59,145 nt of DNA from JAKVJE01 sp047722305 (GTDB lineage Bacteria; Actinomycetota; Actinomycetes; Actinomycetales; Microbacteriaceae), in contig JBDNYM010000008.1 of the NCBI GenBank assembly GCA_047722305.1, positions 1 to 59,145 on the forward strand, given 5' to 3'. The notes below the pieces were generated by a model. That model did not search any database. It was not told the origin of the DNA and worked only from the letters and a program-made list of their open reading frames with translations. Within the stretch, counting starts at the first letter, position 1, and every line of letters begins with the position of its first letter. Made by a program: the position numbers and the translations under genes. This document shows positions 16,581-26,136 of this stretch, in pieces.

Positions 16581-17639
16581 TCAGGCCGCCGGCAGCGCCA
16601 GCCCGATCAGACGTGGCTCCGGCGCCAGCTCGACCCCGAAGGCGCCCTGCACGCGGTCCCGGATGTGCGCGGCGAGCGCCAGCACCTCGGTCGCGGAGGC
16701 GCCACCCCGGTTGGTGATCGCCAGGGTGTGCCGCGTGGAGATGCCCGCCCGCGATCCGGGCAGGCTGAACCCGCGGTGCACCCCGGCGTGGTCGATGAGC
16801 CAGGCGGCGGACAGCTTCACCCCGCCGGCGGCCGGCCACCGCGGCGCCTCGGCCGGGATGGTCGCGGCGTCGGCCACGATCGGGTTGATGAAGAACGAGC
16901 CGCACGAGTGCGTATCGGGGTCGGCCGGGTCGTACACCATCCCCTTGGAGCGACGCAGGCGCAGCACCTCGCGACGCACCTCCGCCACCGGGGCCCGGCC
17001 TCCGGCGGGCACCCCCAGCGCCTCCGACAGGGCGCCGAAGCGCACCGGCAGACCGAGCCCGTCGGTGGTCAGCTCGAGTTCGACCCACGACACCACGGCA
17101 TCGAGCCCCCGCTTGTAGTCGCTGGTGCGATAGCCGAGGCCGAGGTCGGCTGCCGGCCGGACGGTCCGGGCACCGGTACCGTAGGCGATGTCCTCGACCT
17201 GCCGCAGACTCTCGCCGATCTCATGTCCGTAGGCGCCGACGTTCTGGATGGGCGTGGCACCGATACGCCCAGGGATGCCGGACAGCGCTTCGAGCCCGCC
17301 CCAGCCGCGGCGCACCGTTTCGGCCACCACCAGGTCGAAGACCTCGCCGGCGGCGACCCGGATGCGCACCCGCCCGTCGTGCTCATCCAGCACCTCCAGG
17401 CCGTGGGTGCGCACGCACAGCACGGTGCCCGGGTAGGGGCCATCGGAGACGAGTAGGTTCGAGCCGCCGCCCAGTACCACCAGGCGCTCGGCTGCGAAGC
17501 GGCTCACGGCGCCCTGCAGCACGTCGTCGTCGTCGGCGACGATCACGTGCGCCGCGGTGCCGCCCACGCCCATCGTGGTGTGCTCGGCGAACGTCCAGCC
17601 GCCCCGGCGGGAGATCGAACCCGCACTCACCAGCCCCAT
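16581..17639 (-). CDS. murB: UDP-N-acetylenolpyruvoylglucosamine reductase
   Basis: A 352-residue FAD enzyme that reduces UDP-GlcNAc-enolpyruvate to UDP-MurNAc in peptidoglycan synthesis. The FAD-binding segment LVVLGGGSNLLVSD, the GIPGRIGATPIQNVGAYG block, YRTSDYKR and the catalytic Ser/Asn region CGSFFINPIV are all present, followed by WLIDHAGV. Type I architecture. The ATG lies 4 bases downstream of the hadB-like stop, so it belongs to the dehydratase operon. Confidence 0.95.
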   Translation of the reverse strand: MGLVSAGSISRRGGWTFAEHTTMGVGGTAAHVIVADDDDVLQGAVSRFAAERLVVLGGGSNLLVSDGPYPGTVLCVRTHGLEVLDEHDGRVRIRVAAGEVFDLVVAETVRRGWGGLEALSGIPGRIGATPIQNVGAYGHEIGESLRQVEDIAYGTGARTVRPAADLGLGYRTSDYKRGLDAVVSWVELELTTDGLGLPVRFGALSEALGVPAGGRAPVAEVRREVLRLRRSKGMVYDPADPDTHSCGSFFINPIVADAATIPAEAPRWPAAGGVKLSAAWLIDHAGVHRGFSLPGSRAGISTRHTLAITNRGGASATEVLALAAHIRDRVQGAFGVELAPEPRLIGLALPAA

Positions 17640-17643
17640 GCGG

Positions 17644-18096
17644 TCACCGCCGCACAGTCGCGCGGGCGCGGCCGAGCACGGTCACCCCGGCGCACACCAC
17701 GGTGAGCGCGGCCGAGATGGCATCAGCGGAGCAGTCGGTCACCGCCACGGTGACGTCGAGGTCGGCGCCGGTCTGCGGATCCACGACGACCGGCCGGGTG
17801 AAGCGCACCTGGTAGTCGGCCACCCGCCCCGGGTCGCCGGCGGCCAGCCAGCCCACCAGCGGATCGATTGCTGCCCCCATGGTCAGCATCCCGTGCGCCA
17901 GCACCCCGGGCAGCCCGGCCGCCAGGGCGATGTCGTCCCGATAGTGGATCGGGTTGAAGTCGCCGGATGCCCCGGCATAGCGGACCATCGACTCACGCTC
18001 CAGGTGGATGCGCACCGGTCCGTACTTTGCCCCCGGCGCGATCTCCGGGTAGACGGGCGCTTCTGCGGCTGCCGTCTGCTTCGCTGTCTCGTTCAA
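17644..18096 (-). CDS. MaoC-like (R)-hydratase/dehydratase, HadB type
   Basis: A 150-residue hot-dog-fold protein. The hydratase motif is YAGASGDFNPIHYRDDIALAAGLPGVLAHGM, with the catalytic Asp and His of MaoC enzymes (D..N.IH). The start is taken at TTG 18096, which overlaps the upstream stop (TTGA) and follows AGAGGG. It forms a dehydratase pair with the gene at 18093-18675, as hadA/hadB do in mycobacteria for (3R)-hydroxyacyl-ACP dehydration. In a non-mycolate actinobacterium the pathway is uncertain. Confidence 0.85.
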   Translation of the reverse strand: MNETAKQTAAAEAPVYPEIAPGAKYGPVRIHLERESMVRYAGASGDFNPIHYRDDIALAAGLPGVLAHGMLTMGAAIDPLVGWLAAGDPGRVADYQVRFTRPVVVDPQTGADLDVTVAVTDCSADAISAALTVVCAGVTVLGRARATVRR

Positions 18097-18675
18097 GCGT
18101 CCCTCTTCCCGATGACGAAGGCCGCCGACACGACCGCGACCTCGTCTCCGGTGGCCGTCTGCACGCCGGTCTCGGTGTCGATCATGGTGGTTCCGGCCAG
18201 CGTCCGCACCCGGGTGACCCGGGTCTCGGGGGGGGGGGCGGCGCCCCCCCCCGCGGGGCGGCGGCGCGCGCACCGCGAGGCGGGGGGGCCCGCGGGGGGG
18301 GGTTTGTTGTTGGGGGGGCCCGCCCCGCCGCCCCCCCGGGGGCCCGGGGTGCTGGGCCCCGCGCGCGCCCCCCGCCACGATGGGACGGCGCAGCTCGAAA
18401 TGCTCGGCGCCGTGCACCAGGTGGGCGAAGTCGATGTCGGCCGTGGGGTCGAACAGGAACAGCGCCTCCGCCCGCTGGGCGACGATCACCGCGAACGTGG
18501 GGGGCGCCACGACGTCCGTGTACCCGGCGGCGCGGGCTGCGGCCGGGTCCAGGCTCAGCGGCGAGCGCGACTGCACGGCAGCCGCGAATTCGCGCACTTT
18601 CTCCCGCCCGACGAGATATGGCTCGGTCGGGCCGTAGACGCGGCCTGCCATGGAGGGCTCACTGGTTGCTTGCAC
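18093..18675 (-). pseudogene. HadA-like FAS1-type dehydratase, interrupted by bad sequence
   Basis: The N-terminal part (GTG 18675 to about 18371) reads VYGPTEPYLVGREKVREF...VVAPPTFAVIVAQRAEA, the MaoC N-terminal dehydratase domain. The C-terminal part, in another frame, reads TRVRTLAGTTMIDTETGVQT...VSAAFVIGKRDA and stops at 18093, overlapping the hadB-like start. The about 150 bases between are G/C runs that shift the frame. I read this as an intact gene in the organism, broken only in this assembly. A TAGGAT -10 at 18687-18682 gives a leaderless start. Confidence 0.75.
18225..18375. other. low-quality G/C-run insert inside the hadA-like gene
   Basis: Runs of up to ten G and nine C with a few T, resembling poly-G base-calling artefacts. 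Good coding sequence resumes on both sides in different frames. Confidence 0.8.
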
Positions 18676-18681
18676 GTCGTC

Positions 18682-18687
18682 ATCCTA
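18682..18687 (-). promoter_or_regulatory. leaderless -10 for the hadA-like operon
   Basis: TAGGAT on the minus strand, six bases before the GTG at 18675. It probably drives hadA-like, hadB-like and murB. Confidence 0.55.
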
Positions 18688-18731
18688 ATTGGGCCCACCA
18701 CCGGTGGCGAGAATGAACGCGGGGTTCTGTC

Positions 18732-18797
18732 GCGCCGCCGCCGCGGGGCGCGGGTCAGCGCAGGGCGCCGCCGCCGCGGGGCGCGGGTCAGCGCAGG
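18732..18797. repeat. 33-bp tandem repeat, two exact copies
   Basis: Copies at 18732-18764 and 18765-18797, very GC-rich (GCGCCGCCGCCGCGGGG and on), in the divergent gap between the hadA-like gene and the second M20 gene, about 80 bases upstream of the latter's -10. Confidence 0.9.
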
Positions 18798-18877
18798 GCG
18801 CGGCTCCGGCACAGCCCACCGCGCCAGGCGACCGGTCACAGTCCGCAACCCAGCAGCGGTGGCTGCGGACGGACCCC

Positions 18878-18883
18878 TACCGT
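18878..18883 (+). promoter_or_regulatory. leaderless -10 for the second M20 peptidase
   Basis: TACCGT, six bases before the ATG at 18890. Confidence 0.5.
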
Positions 18884-18889
18884 GAGGCC

Positions 18890-20272
18890 ATGCCATCCAT
18901 CGCTTCTGATCATTCTTTCACCGGCTTCGAGCCGGACGACCTCGCCGCCGCCGAGACTCGCGCCGCCGAAGAGGTGGTGGACATCGCCCAGCACCTCATC
19001 CGCATCGACACTTCCAACGACGGCAGCGAGGACGCCACCGGCGAGCGACCCGCCGCCGAATACGCCGCCGACCTGCTCTCCGAGGCCGGTGCCTCCCCCG
19101 AGATCCTGGTCAGCGGCGCTCGGCGAGCGAACGTGGTGGCACGCATCGAGGGCTCCGACCCGCAGCTGGGCGGCCTGCTGCTGCACGGCCACCTCGACGT
19201 GGTGCCGGCCCGGGCCGCCGACTGGAGCCGCGGCCCGTTCTCGGGGGAGATCGCCGACGAGGCCGGCGTCCCCGTGCTGTGGGGACGCGGCGCCCTCGAC
19301 ATGAAGGGCACCGTCGCCGCGTTCGTGGCGGCGTTCAGGCAGCTGGCGCGCAGCGGGCGACGCCCTCGCCGCACCGTCGTACTCGCCCTCTTCGCCGACG
19401 AGGAGGGCGCGCTCGGCTACGGCGCCCACTGGGTGGCAAAGCAGCGACCCGAGGTGCTGGCCGGGGTCAGCGAGGCGATCACCGAGGGCGGCGGGCAGCG
19501 GCTCGACGTGGCCGGCCGGCCCGTCTACACCGTGGTCGCCGGCGAGAAGGCGTTCTCCTGGCTGCGGCTGCGGGCCCGCGGCACCGCCGGCCATGGTTCG
19601 CTGCGCAACACAGACAACGCGGTGACCCGCCTGGCCGCGGCCTTGACACGCATCGGCACGCACCAGTGGCCGCTGCGCTCGACGCCGGTCACCACGGCCC
19701 TGCTGACGCGCCTCGCCGAACTCTCCGGCCTGCCCCTCGACCTGGATGACGAAGACAGGGTGCAGCGACTGGTCGAGCAGACCGGCCCGCTCTCCTCCAC
19801 CCTGTCGGCGGCCCTGCGCACCGTGTCCAACCCCACCGGCCTCACCGCCGGGTACAAGCCGAACGTGATCCCGTCCGAGGCGGAGGGGACCATCGACGTC
19901 CGCATCCCCGCCGGGTTCGAGGACGAGGCCGACGCCGAGCTGCGCCGCCTGATCGGCGAGGGCATCGACGTCGAGACGATCGGCAGCGACCGGGGCACGG
20001 CATCCCCGTTCCCCGCCCCCGCCACGGAGGCCATCGCGGCCGCGGTGCAGCGGGAGGACCCGACCGCGACGCTGCTCCCCTTCGTCACCTCCGGCGGCAC
20101 CGACAACAAGGCGCTGCGGCCGCTGGGCATCCAGGGCTACGGCTTCGCGCCGGCCCGGTACCCGGACGGGTTCGACCCGGGGCCGCTCGTTCACGGGGCG
20201 GACGAGCGCGTGCCGCTGGAGACGCTGCGCTTCGCGGCCCGCGTCTCCACCGCGCTGGTCGCTTCGGTCTGA
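18890..20272 (+). CDS. M20 family dipeptidase/amidohydrolase (copy 2)
   Basis: A 460-residue paralogue of the protein at 13950-15314. The motif order is the same (LLHGHLDVVP, GRGALDMKG, FADEEGALGY, GTAGHGS, VHGADERVPL), with all metal ligands kept. The N-terminus is about 10 residues longer. ATG 18890 is chosen because an in-frame upstream extension is Ala/Gly low-complexity translated from the 33-bp repeats. Leaderless promoter TACCGT. Two M20 copies so close suggest duplication and possible substrate divergence. Confidence 0.88.
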   Translation: MPSIASDHSFTGFEPDDLAAAETRAAEEVVDIAQHLIRIDTSNDGSEDATGERPAAEYAADLLSEAGASPEILVSGARRANVVARIEGSDPQLGGLLLHGHLDVVPARAADWSRGPFSGEIADEAGVPVLWGRGALDMKGTVAAFVAAFRQLARSGRRPRRTVVLALFADEEGALGYGAHWVAKQRPEVLAGVSEAITEGGGQRLDVAGRPVYTVVAGEKAFSWLRLRARGTAGHGSLRNTDNAVTRLAAALTRIGTHQWPLRSTPVTTALLTRLAELSGLPLDLDDEDRVQRLVEQTGPLSSTLSAALRTVSNPTGLTAGYKPNVIPSEAEGTIDVRIPAGFEDEADAELRRLIGEGIDVETIGSDRGTASPFPAPATEAIAAAVQREDPTATLLPFVTSGGTDNKALRPLGIQGYGFAPARYPDGFDPGPLVHGADERVPLETLRFAARVSTALVASV

Positions 20273-20282
20273 GCCGGACGCC

Positions 20283-22409
20283 TCAGCGGTGCCGGCGCCC
20301 GCCGCGGCGCTTCTTGTGCGCGCTGGCGGCCGGGGGCAGCGGCTTGCGCACCGGGGGGCGGATGGGCTGCCGCCGCACCGGGATGCCGGCGCGGGTCTGC
20401 AGCGGCGCCGCCCAGGGGATGCGCGTGTACAGGCGCTCCGAAGAGGCCAGCAGCCACGGCACCAGGGTGACCTCGACGCCGCGGATCAGCAGCAGCCGAT
20501 CGCGGATGTGTCGCGCACGCCGGTTGTGCAGCAGGTTCTCCCACCAGTGCCCGACCACCAGGTGGGGCATGTAGATGGTGATGACCTCGGAGCCCTTCTC
20601 CTCGCGCCGCAGCCGCAGGTATTTGGCCACGCTGGAGCCCACATCCCGATACGGGGAGGGGATCAGCCGCAGCGGCACCTTGATGTTCTGGGCCTTCCAC
20701 TGCTTCTGCAGATCGTCGCCGGCGGCCGGGTCCATGATGCAGTGCACCGCCTCCAGGCTCTCGTGGCGGGAGGCGATCGCGTAGTCGAGCGATTTCAGGA
20801 TGGGCTTGCTGAGCGAGTCGACCAGCACCACCGCGTGGTCGCCAGCCGAGCCGAACACGGTCTGGGCGTCGGGGGCGAGCTCTTCGTCCACCCGGGCGTA
20901 GTAGGCGTTGATGCGCATCATCAGCACCACCAGCAGCGGCATCGCGATGAACACCACCCACGCCCCATGGGTGAACTTCGTGATGGTGACGATGACCAGC
21001 ACGATGCCGGTGAGCGTCGCCCCCACGAGGTTGATGACCATGGAGGCGCGCATCGACCGGCGCTCGGCGCGGCCGAGCAGGATCCTCCTCGACAGCTGCC
21101 CGTGCCAATGGCGCACCATGGCGATCTGCGCCAGGGTGAACGCGACGAACACCCCGATGACGTACATCTGGATCAGCACGCTCACGTTCGCCGCCGTCAC
21201 CAGCAGCAGGATGATCGCCACCGCACCCAGGCCCATCATCGAATTCGAGTAGACGAGCCGGTCGCCGCGCATCGCCATCGACTTCGGCGCGTACTGGTCC
21301 TTCGCGAGGATCGCCCCGAGCATCGGGAGGCCATTGAACGCCGTGTTCGCGGCGAACAGCAGGACCACGGCCGTGGCGGCCTGGATCAGGTAGAACATGA
21401 ATGACCCGTCGCCGAACACGGCCGAAGAGAGCTGGGCGATGACGCTGCGCTGCAGTGCGGTGCCGCACCCCTGGAGGCCCTGCAGCTGGCACGGGTTGTC
21501 GACGTAGTGCACCCCGGAGATCAGCGAGAGCGTGGTGATTCCGAGGAACAGCGCGATCGCGATCGCACCCATGACGGTGAGCGTCGACTGGGCGTTGCGG
21601 ATCTTCGGCTCACGGAACGCGGGCACGCCATTCGAGATCGCCTCCACGCCGGTCAGCGCCGCGCATCCGCTCGCGAACGCGCGCAGCAGCAGGAGGATGA
21701 GCGCCGCACCCTCGAACGTGCCGCCATGCACCGTGTACTGCGCCGACTCGGACACCGGGGCGTCCCCGAGGCCGGTGCGCACCAGCCCGACGACGATCAT
21801 CGCGAACAGACCGACCAGGAAGACGTAGGTGGGGATGGCGAACGTCTTGCTCGAGTCGCGGGTGCCGCGGAGGTTGATGACCAGCAGGAACAGCACGCAG
21901 CCGATCGCGAGGGGCACGCGCCAGGTCTGCAGGACGGGGATGGCGGAGACGATGTTGTCGACGCCGCTGGCGATCGACACGGCGACGGTGAGCACATAGT
22001 CGACGAGCAGCGCGGCGGCGACCACCAGACCCGCCCGATGCCCGAGGTTCTGCCGCACCACCTCGTAGCTGCCGCCGCCATTGGGATAGCCCTTGATGAC
22101 CTGCCGGTACGAGAGCACGACGATCGCCAGCAGCCCGACCACGACCAGGCCCACCGGCCAGGCGTACTGCAGCATCCCGGTGCCGCCGAGCATGAGCAGC
22201 AGCAGCATCTCCTGCGGAGCGTAGGCCACCGACGACAGCGGGTCGCTGGCGAAGATGGGGAGCGCGTAGCGCTTGGGGAGCAGCTGCCCCTCCATCTCCT
22301 GGGAGGGCAGCGGCTCGCCGATCAGCAGTCGCCGGGTGACGGGCACCTCGGGCTTATCGCCCTGGGGCACTTCAGGAATACGGGGCTCGCCGCCGACTTG
22401 CTTTGGCAC
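20283..22409 (-). CDS. KimA-like APC-superfamily potassium transporter
   Basis: 708 residues: about 12 membrane helices, then a cytosolic domain of about 220 residues with a basic tail. The segments ASDPLSSVAYAPQEMLLLL, YPNGGGSYEVVRQNLG, LLVDYVLTVAVSIASGVD, FASGCAALTGVEAISNGVPA and KDQYAPKSMAMRGDRLVYSN match B. subtilis KimA (YdaO), a high-affinity K+/H+ symporter controlled by c-di-AMP, far better than amino-acid permeases. Start is GTG 22409 with a TAGATT leaderless box. No c-di-AMP riboswitch fits in the 9-base gap upstream. K+ transport is inferred. Confidence 0.82.
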   Translation of the reverse strand: MPKQVGGEPRIPEVPQGDKPEVPVTRRLLIGEPLPSQEMEGQLLPKRYALPIFASDPLSSVAYAPQEMLLLLMLGGTGMLQYAWPVGLVVVGLLAIVVLSYRQVIKGYPNGGGSYEVVRQNLGHRAGLVVAAALLVDYVLTVAVSIASGVDNIVSAIPVLQTWRVPLAIGCVLFLLVINLRGTRDSSKTFAIPTYVFLVGLFAMIVVGLVRTGLGDAPVSESAQYTVHGGTFEGAALILLLLRAFASGCAALTGVEAISNGVPAFREPKIRNAQSTLTVMGAIAIALFLGITTLSLISGVHYVDNPCQLQGLQGCGTALQRSVIAQLSSAVFGDGSFMFYLIQAATAVVLLFAANTAFNGLPMLGAILAKDQYAPKSMAMRGDRLVYSNSMMGLGAVAIILLLVTAANVSVLIQMYVIGVFVAFTLAQIAMVRHWHGQLSRRILLGRAERRSMRASMVINLVGATLTGIVLVIVTITKFTHGAWVVFIAMPLLVVLMMRINAYYARVDEELAPDAQTVFGSAGDHAVVLVDSLSKPILKSLDYAIASRHESLEAVHCIMDPAAGDDLQKQWKAQNIKVPLRLIPSPYRDVGSSVAKYLRLRREEKGSEVITIYMPHLVVGHWWENLLHNRRARHIRDRLLLIRGVEVTLVPWLLASSERLYTRIPWAAPLQTRAGIPVRRQPIRPPVRKPLPPAASAHKKRRGGRRHR

Positions 22410-22415
22410 AGGGCG

Positions 22416-22421
22416 AATCTA
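22416..22421 (-). promoter_or_regulatory. leaderless -10 for the KimA-like gene
   Basis: TAGATT on the minus strand, six bases before GTG 22409. Its TAG is also the stop codon of the upstream ABC permease. Confidence 0.5.
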
Positions 22422-23326
22422 CGCGGCAGGCTGGGAGGGGTCAAGCCGACGGGCGGCACCTGTGCGCGCGGCGCGTCCGCCGCCCTGGAAGATCACGATG
22501 CCGACCACCAGCGGGACGAACGCCCAGGCCGCCAGCACCAGCGTCGACACCCACCACGCGGGCTGCGACGGGTCGGTCGGCCAGGTGACCATGCCGGACG
22601 CCAGCGAAGACGGCAGGTAGTTCATGGTCTGGGCCAGCCACTCGGATCGCAGCAGCGAGTCAAGGATCTGCAGCACCAGCGGCAGGATGAAGACGACGGC
22701 CACCACGATGGTGATCGCCCCCGCCGTCGAGTGCACCAGCAGCCCCACCCCGAACGCGAATACCGCGAACAACATGATCGACAGCACGGCCAGCCCCGCC
22801 TTCGCGAGCCCGTCGTCGGCGGTCGGGTCGATCGTGATGCCGCCCGCATCCGCCAGCAGCACGCCGCCGAACACGCCCACGATCACTCCGACCAGGCTGA
22901 TCGCGCCCACGAACAGGGCCACCACCAGCGACTTGGCGCCCAGTAGCATCCCCCGGCGCGGGACGGCCACCAGGCTGGTGCGGATGGAGCCGGTGCTGAA
23001 TTCGCCGCCGATGCTGAGGATGCCGAGCACGGCCGCGATGAGCAGCCCGAACGACTGTCCGCCGCCGGCGAGGTCGCCGACGCCGATCTGTATGGCCTGG
23101 CCCGCCCCCTGGGCGCTGTTGCGCACCGTGAGCACCGCGTAGACCAGCAGCAGCGGCATGCCGACCAGTTCGACGAACAGGATGATGGCCGTCACCCAGT
23201 TGGAGCGCAGGGTGGAGAGCTTGATCCACTCGCTGCGCACGACCCGCCCGAACGAGAGGCGGCCCGTTGAGCGCGGAGCGAGGACGGGGGCGACCGCAGC
23301 GGTGGGCGTCGCGGGGTTGAAAGTGG

Positions 23327-23330
<4 letters not shown>
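22419..23330 (-). CDS. ABC-2 type transporter permease
   Basis: A 303-residue ABC-2-like membrane subunit with about six helices. The N-terminal segment VVRSEWIKLSTLRSNWVTAIILFVELVGMP is typical of permeases paired with CcmA-type ATPases, and SIGGEFSTGSIRTSLVAVPRR is the conserved ABC-2 cytoplasmic loop. The ATG at 23330 has GGAGG upstream and, in the reading favoured here, overlaps the ATPase stop (ATGA). Exports an unknown compound, perhaps a lipid, peptide or antibiotic. Confidence 0.88.
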
Positions 23331-24401
<1,071 letters not shown>

Positions 24402-24407
24402 GCGCAC

Positions 24408-24413
24408 ACCCTA
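24408..24413 (-). promoter_or_regulatory. leaderless -10 for the ABC exporter operon
   Basis: TAGGGT on the minus strand, six bases before GTG 24401. It decides between that start and the GTG at 24407. Confidence 0.45.
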
Positions 24414-24586
24414 CCAAGCACGGCCGGACGGCTCATAGGAGGAGCCTGTCAAAATGGGCTCTCGGCTCGGTTGGGGGACGGACTTCCCGGCTCGGCAGGC
24501 TGGTGGGATGGGTCTGGTCGGGAGATGACCCCCAGGGCTGGATCAAAGGCCGGCCCAGTACCGGGTCGACGCCGAATTCGGAGGGA

Positions 24587-25354
24587 TCAGAGCTGAATCA
24601 GCGCGGTGCCGTCGCTGGCCCCGATGCGGGTCGCCCCCGCCTCGACCAGGTCGCGCAGCTGCTGGGGCGTGTGGATGCCGCCCGCTGCCTTGACCCCCAG
24701 GTCGGGTCCGACCGCGGCCCGGATCAGCCGCACGGCGGCCACGGTCGCCCCGCCGGTCGAGAACCCGGTGGACGTCTTCACGAAGTCGGCGCCCGACTCG
24801 GCCACCAGCCGGCTCGCGTAGCCGATCTCGTCATCCGTGAGCAGGCACGCCTCGATGATGACCTTGAGGATGTGGGCCGGGCCGGCGGCAGCATCCTGCG
24901 CATCCGGGGCGAGCGTCGGGCCCGTCCCGCGCACCCCGTCGGCGAAGGCGTCCTCAGCGGCGGATCCGGACGTCCCATGCACCGCCGTGACCAGCGCGGC
25001 CAGCTGCGCGCGCAGCCGGTCGGTGTCGCGCTCCTTCACGGCGGCGATGTCGATCACCGCGTCGATCTCGTCGGCCCCCGCCGCGAGCGCGTCGCGCGCC
25101 TCGAACACTTTGGCGGCCGTCGTGGTCGCCCCCAGCGGGAAGCCGACCACCGTGCACACCGCCACCCCGGTGCCGCGCAGCCGGACCGCCGCCCGCGGCA
25201 CCCAGCGCGGATTCACGCACACCGACGCGAAGCCGTGCTCGACGGCCTCGTCGCACAGCCGGTCGATGGCCGAGGCGGTGGCGTCGGGCTTCAGCAGGGT
25301 GTGGTCGATCAGGGCCGCGGGGTGGCGCAGGCGGGCGGAGGCGGAGGCGTTCAT
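24587..25354 (-). CDS. deoC: deoxyribose-phosphate aldolase
   Basis: A 255-residue class I aldolase that cleaves 2-deoxyribose-5-phosphate to glyceraldehyde-3-phosphate and acetaldehyde in deoxynucleoside salvage. IDHTLLKPDAT at the N-terminus, EIDAVIDI and the Schiff-base lysine motif ADFVKTSTGF, followed by the phosphate-binding VKAAGGI and RIGASDG. An insert between residues about 130 and 155 lengthens it slightly. Leaderless: TACGCT at 25366-25361 ends six bases before the ATG. No other deo genes are adjacent. Confidence 0.95.
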   Translation of the reverse strand: MNASASARLRHPAALIDHTLLKPDATASAIDRLCDEAVEHGFASVCVNPRWVPRAAVRLRGTGVAVCTVVGFPLGATTTAAKVFEARDALAAGADEIDAVIDIAAVKERDTDRLRAQLAALVTAVHGTSGSAAEDAFADGVRGTGPTLAPDAQDAAAGPAHILKVIIEACLLTDDEIGYASRLVAESGADFVKTSTGFSTGGATVAAVRLIRAAVGPDLGVKAAGGIHTPQQLRDLVEAGATRIGASDGTALIQL

Positions 25355-25360
25355 CCGTCC

Positions 25361-25366
25361 AGCGTA
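25361..25366 (-). promoter_or_regulatory. leaderless -10 for deoC
   Basis: TACGCT on the minus strand, six bases before the ATG at 25354; no ribosome site is present. Confidence 0.55.
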
Positions 25367-25432
25367 AGCGCCGTTGCCGGACGGGCCGGGAGCGACCAGC
25401 CGTCGGGGCGCAGGACCGCAGGGGCTCTCGGG

Positions 25433-25519
25433 CTCGCAGAACTCAGGGCATCCAGGCCTACGCCGCCGAAGTCAGGGGACACGTCACCGGAGCTCGGCGG
25501 AAACCCTGAGTTCGGCGAG
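25433..25519. repeat. spaced inverted repeat between deoC and tRNA-Met
   Basis: CTCGCAGAACTCAGGG (25433-25448) and CCCTGAGTTCGGCGAG (25504-25519) are complementary at 15 of 16 positions, with 55 bases between. The core resembles the direct repeats at 5602-5631. Confidence 0.65.
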
Positions 25520-25602
25520 GCCACCGCGACGGGGCGAGCCAGAAGAAGAACGAAAACCAGAAGATCGGCCCGGTTGAGCCGATCCCCTGGTCAAAAAGAC
25601 AG

Positions 25603-25676
25603 TAGCGGGGGAGGGACTCGAACCCTCGACACCACGATTATGAGCCGTGTGCTCTAACCACCTGAGCTACCCCGCC
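25603..25676 (-). tRNA. tRNA-Met (anticodon CAT, elongator type)
   Basis: A 74-base cloverleaf, acceptor GGCGGGG with CCCCGCT, anticodon loop CTCATAA. A paired first position (G-U) suggests the elongator rather than the initiator form. Confidence 0.95.
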
Positions 25677-25698
25677 ACGAACGCAACGAGTGCATCCG

Positions 25699-25770
<72 letters not shown>

Positions 25771-25869
25771 ACATGCCGCCGAAATGGCACCGTACGAGGA
25801 TACCATCGACGAACGCGAGCGCGAACCACCAAGACGCTCCGTGACCGGGGCACTGTCGTCCGCTCGCTG

Positions 25870-25951
25870 TGGCGGGTGCAGGATTCGAACCTACGAAGGC
25901 TGAGCCGTCTGATTTACAGTCAGATCCCGTTGGCCACTTGGGTAACCCGCC
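25870..25951 (-). tRNA. tRNA-Tyr (anticodon GTA)
   Basis: 82 bases with the long variable arm of a class II tRNA. Acceptor GGCGGGT with ACCCGCC, anticodon loop containing GTA, discriminator A. First of the Tyr-Thr-Met cluster; a TAAGAT at 26006-26001 could be its -10. Confidence 0.96.
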
Positions 25952-26123
25952 ATGCGCCCTCGACCACGTGCCGACACCTGATCAAGAACGCCAAGAGTCG
26001 ATCTTAGCAACACTCCGAGGCCGCGCCGACCACTCCGTCCGATCCAGTTTTTGGGCCCGACGACGACACGCCGAGGCTCGGGCCCCGGGCCGTCCGAAAC
26101 GGCACCCGCCCGACCGCCGCCCC

Positions 26124-26129
26124 TAGACT
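26124..26129 (+). promoter_or_regulatory. leaderless -10 for the helical-repeat protein
   Basis: TAGACT, seven bases before the ATG at 26137. Confidence 0.55.
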
Positions 26130-26136
26130 GGGCGCG

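Noticed and set aside
17644..18675. A single fused double-dehydratase reading
   Set aside because: The middle is G/C-run junk rich in Arg/Pro/Gly. The true C-terminus of the first gene is visible in another frame and overlaps a TTG start for the second.
26045..26085. Terminator hairpin GGGCCCGA/TCGGGCCC upstream of the helical-repeat gene
   Set aside because: The T-run lies before the hairpin on the plus strand and reads as A on the minus strand, so it does not act as an intrinsic terminator in either direction.
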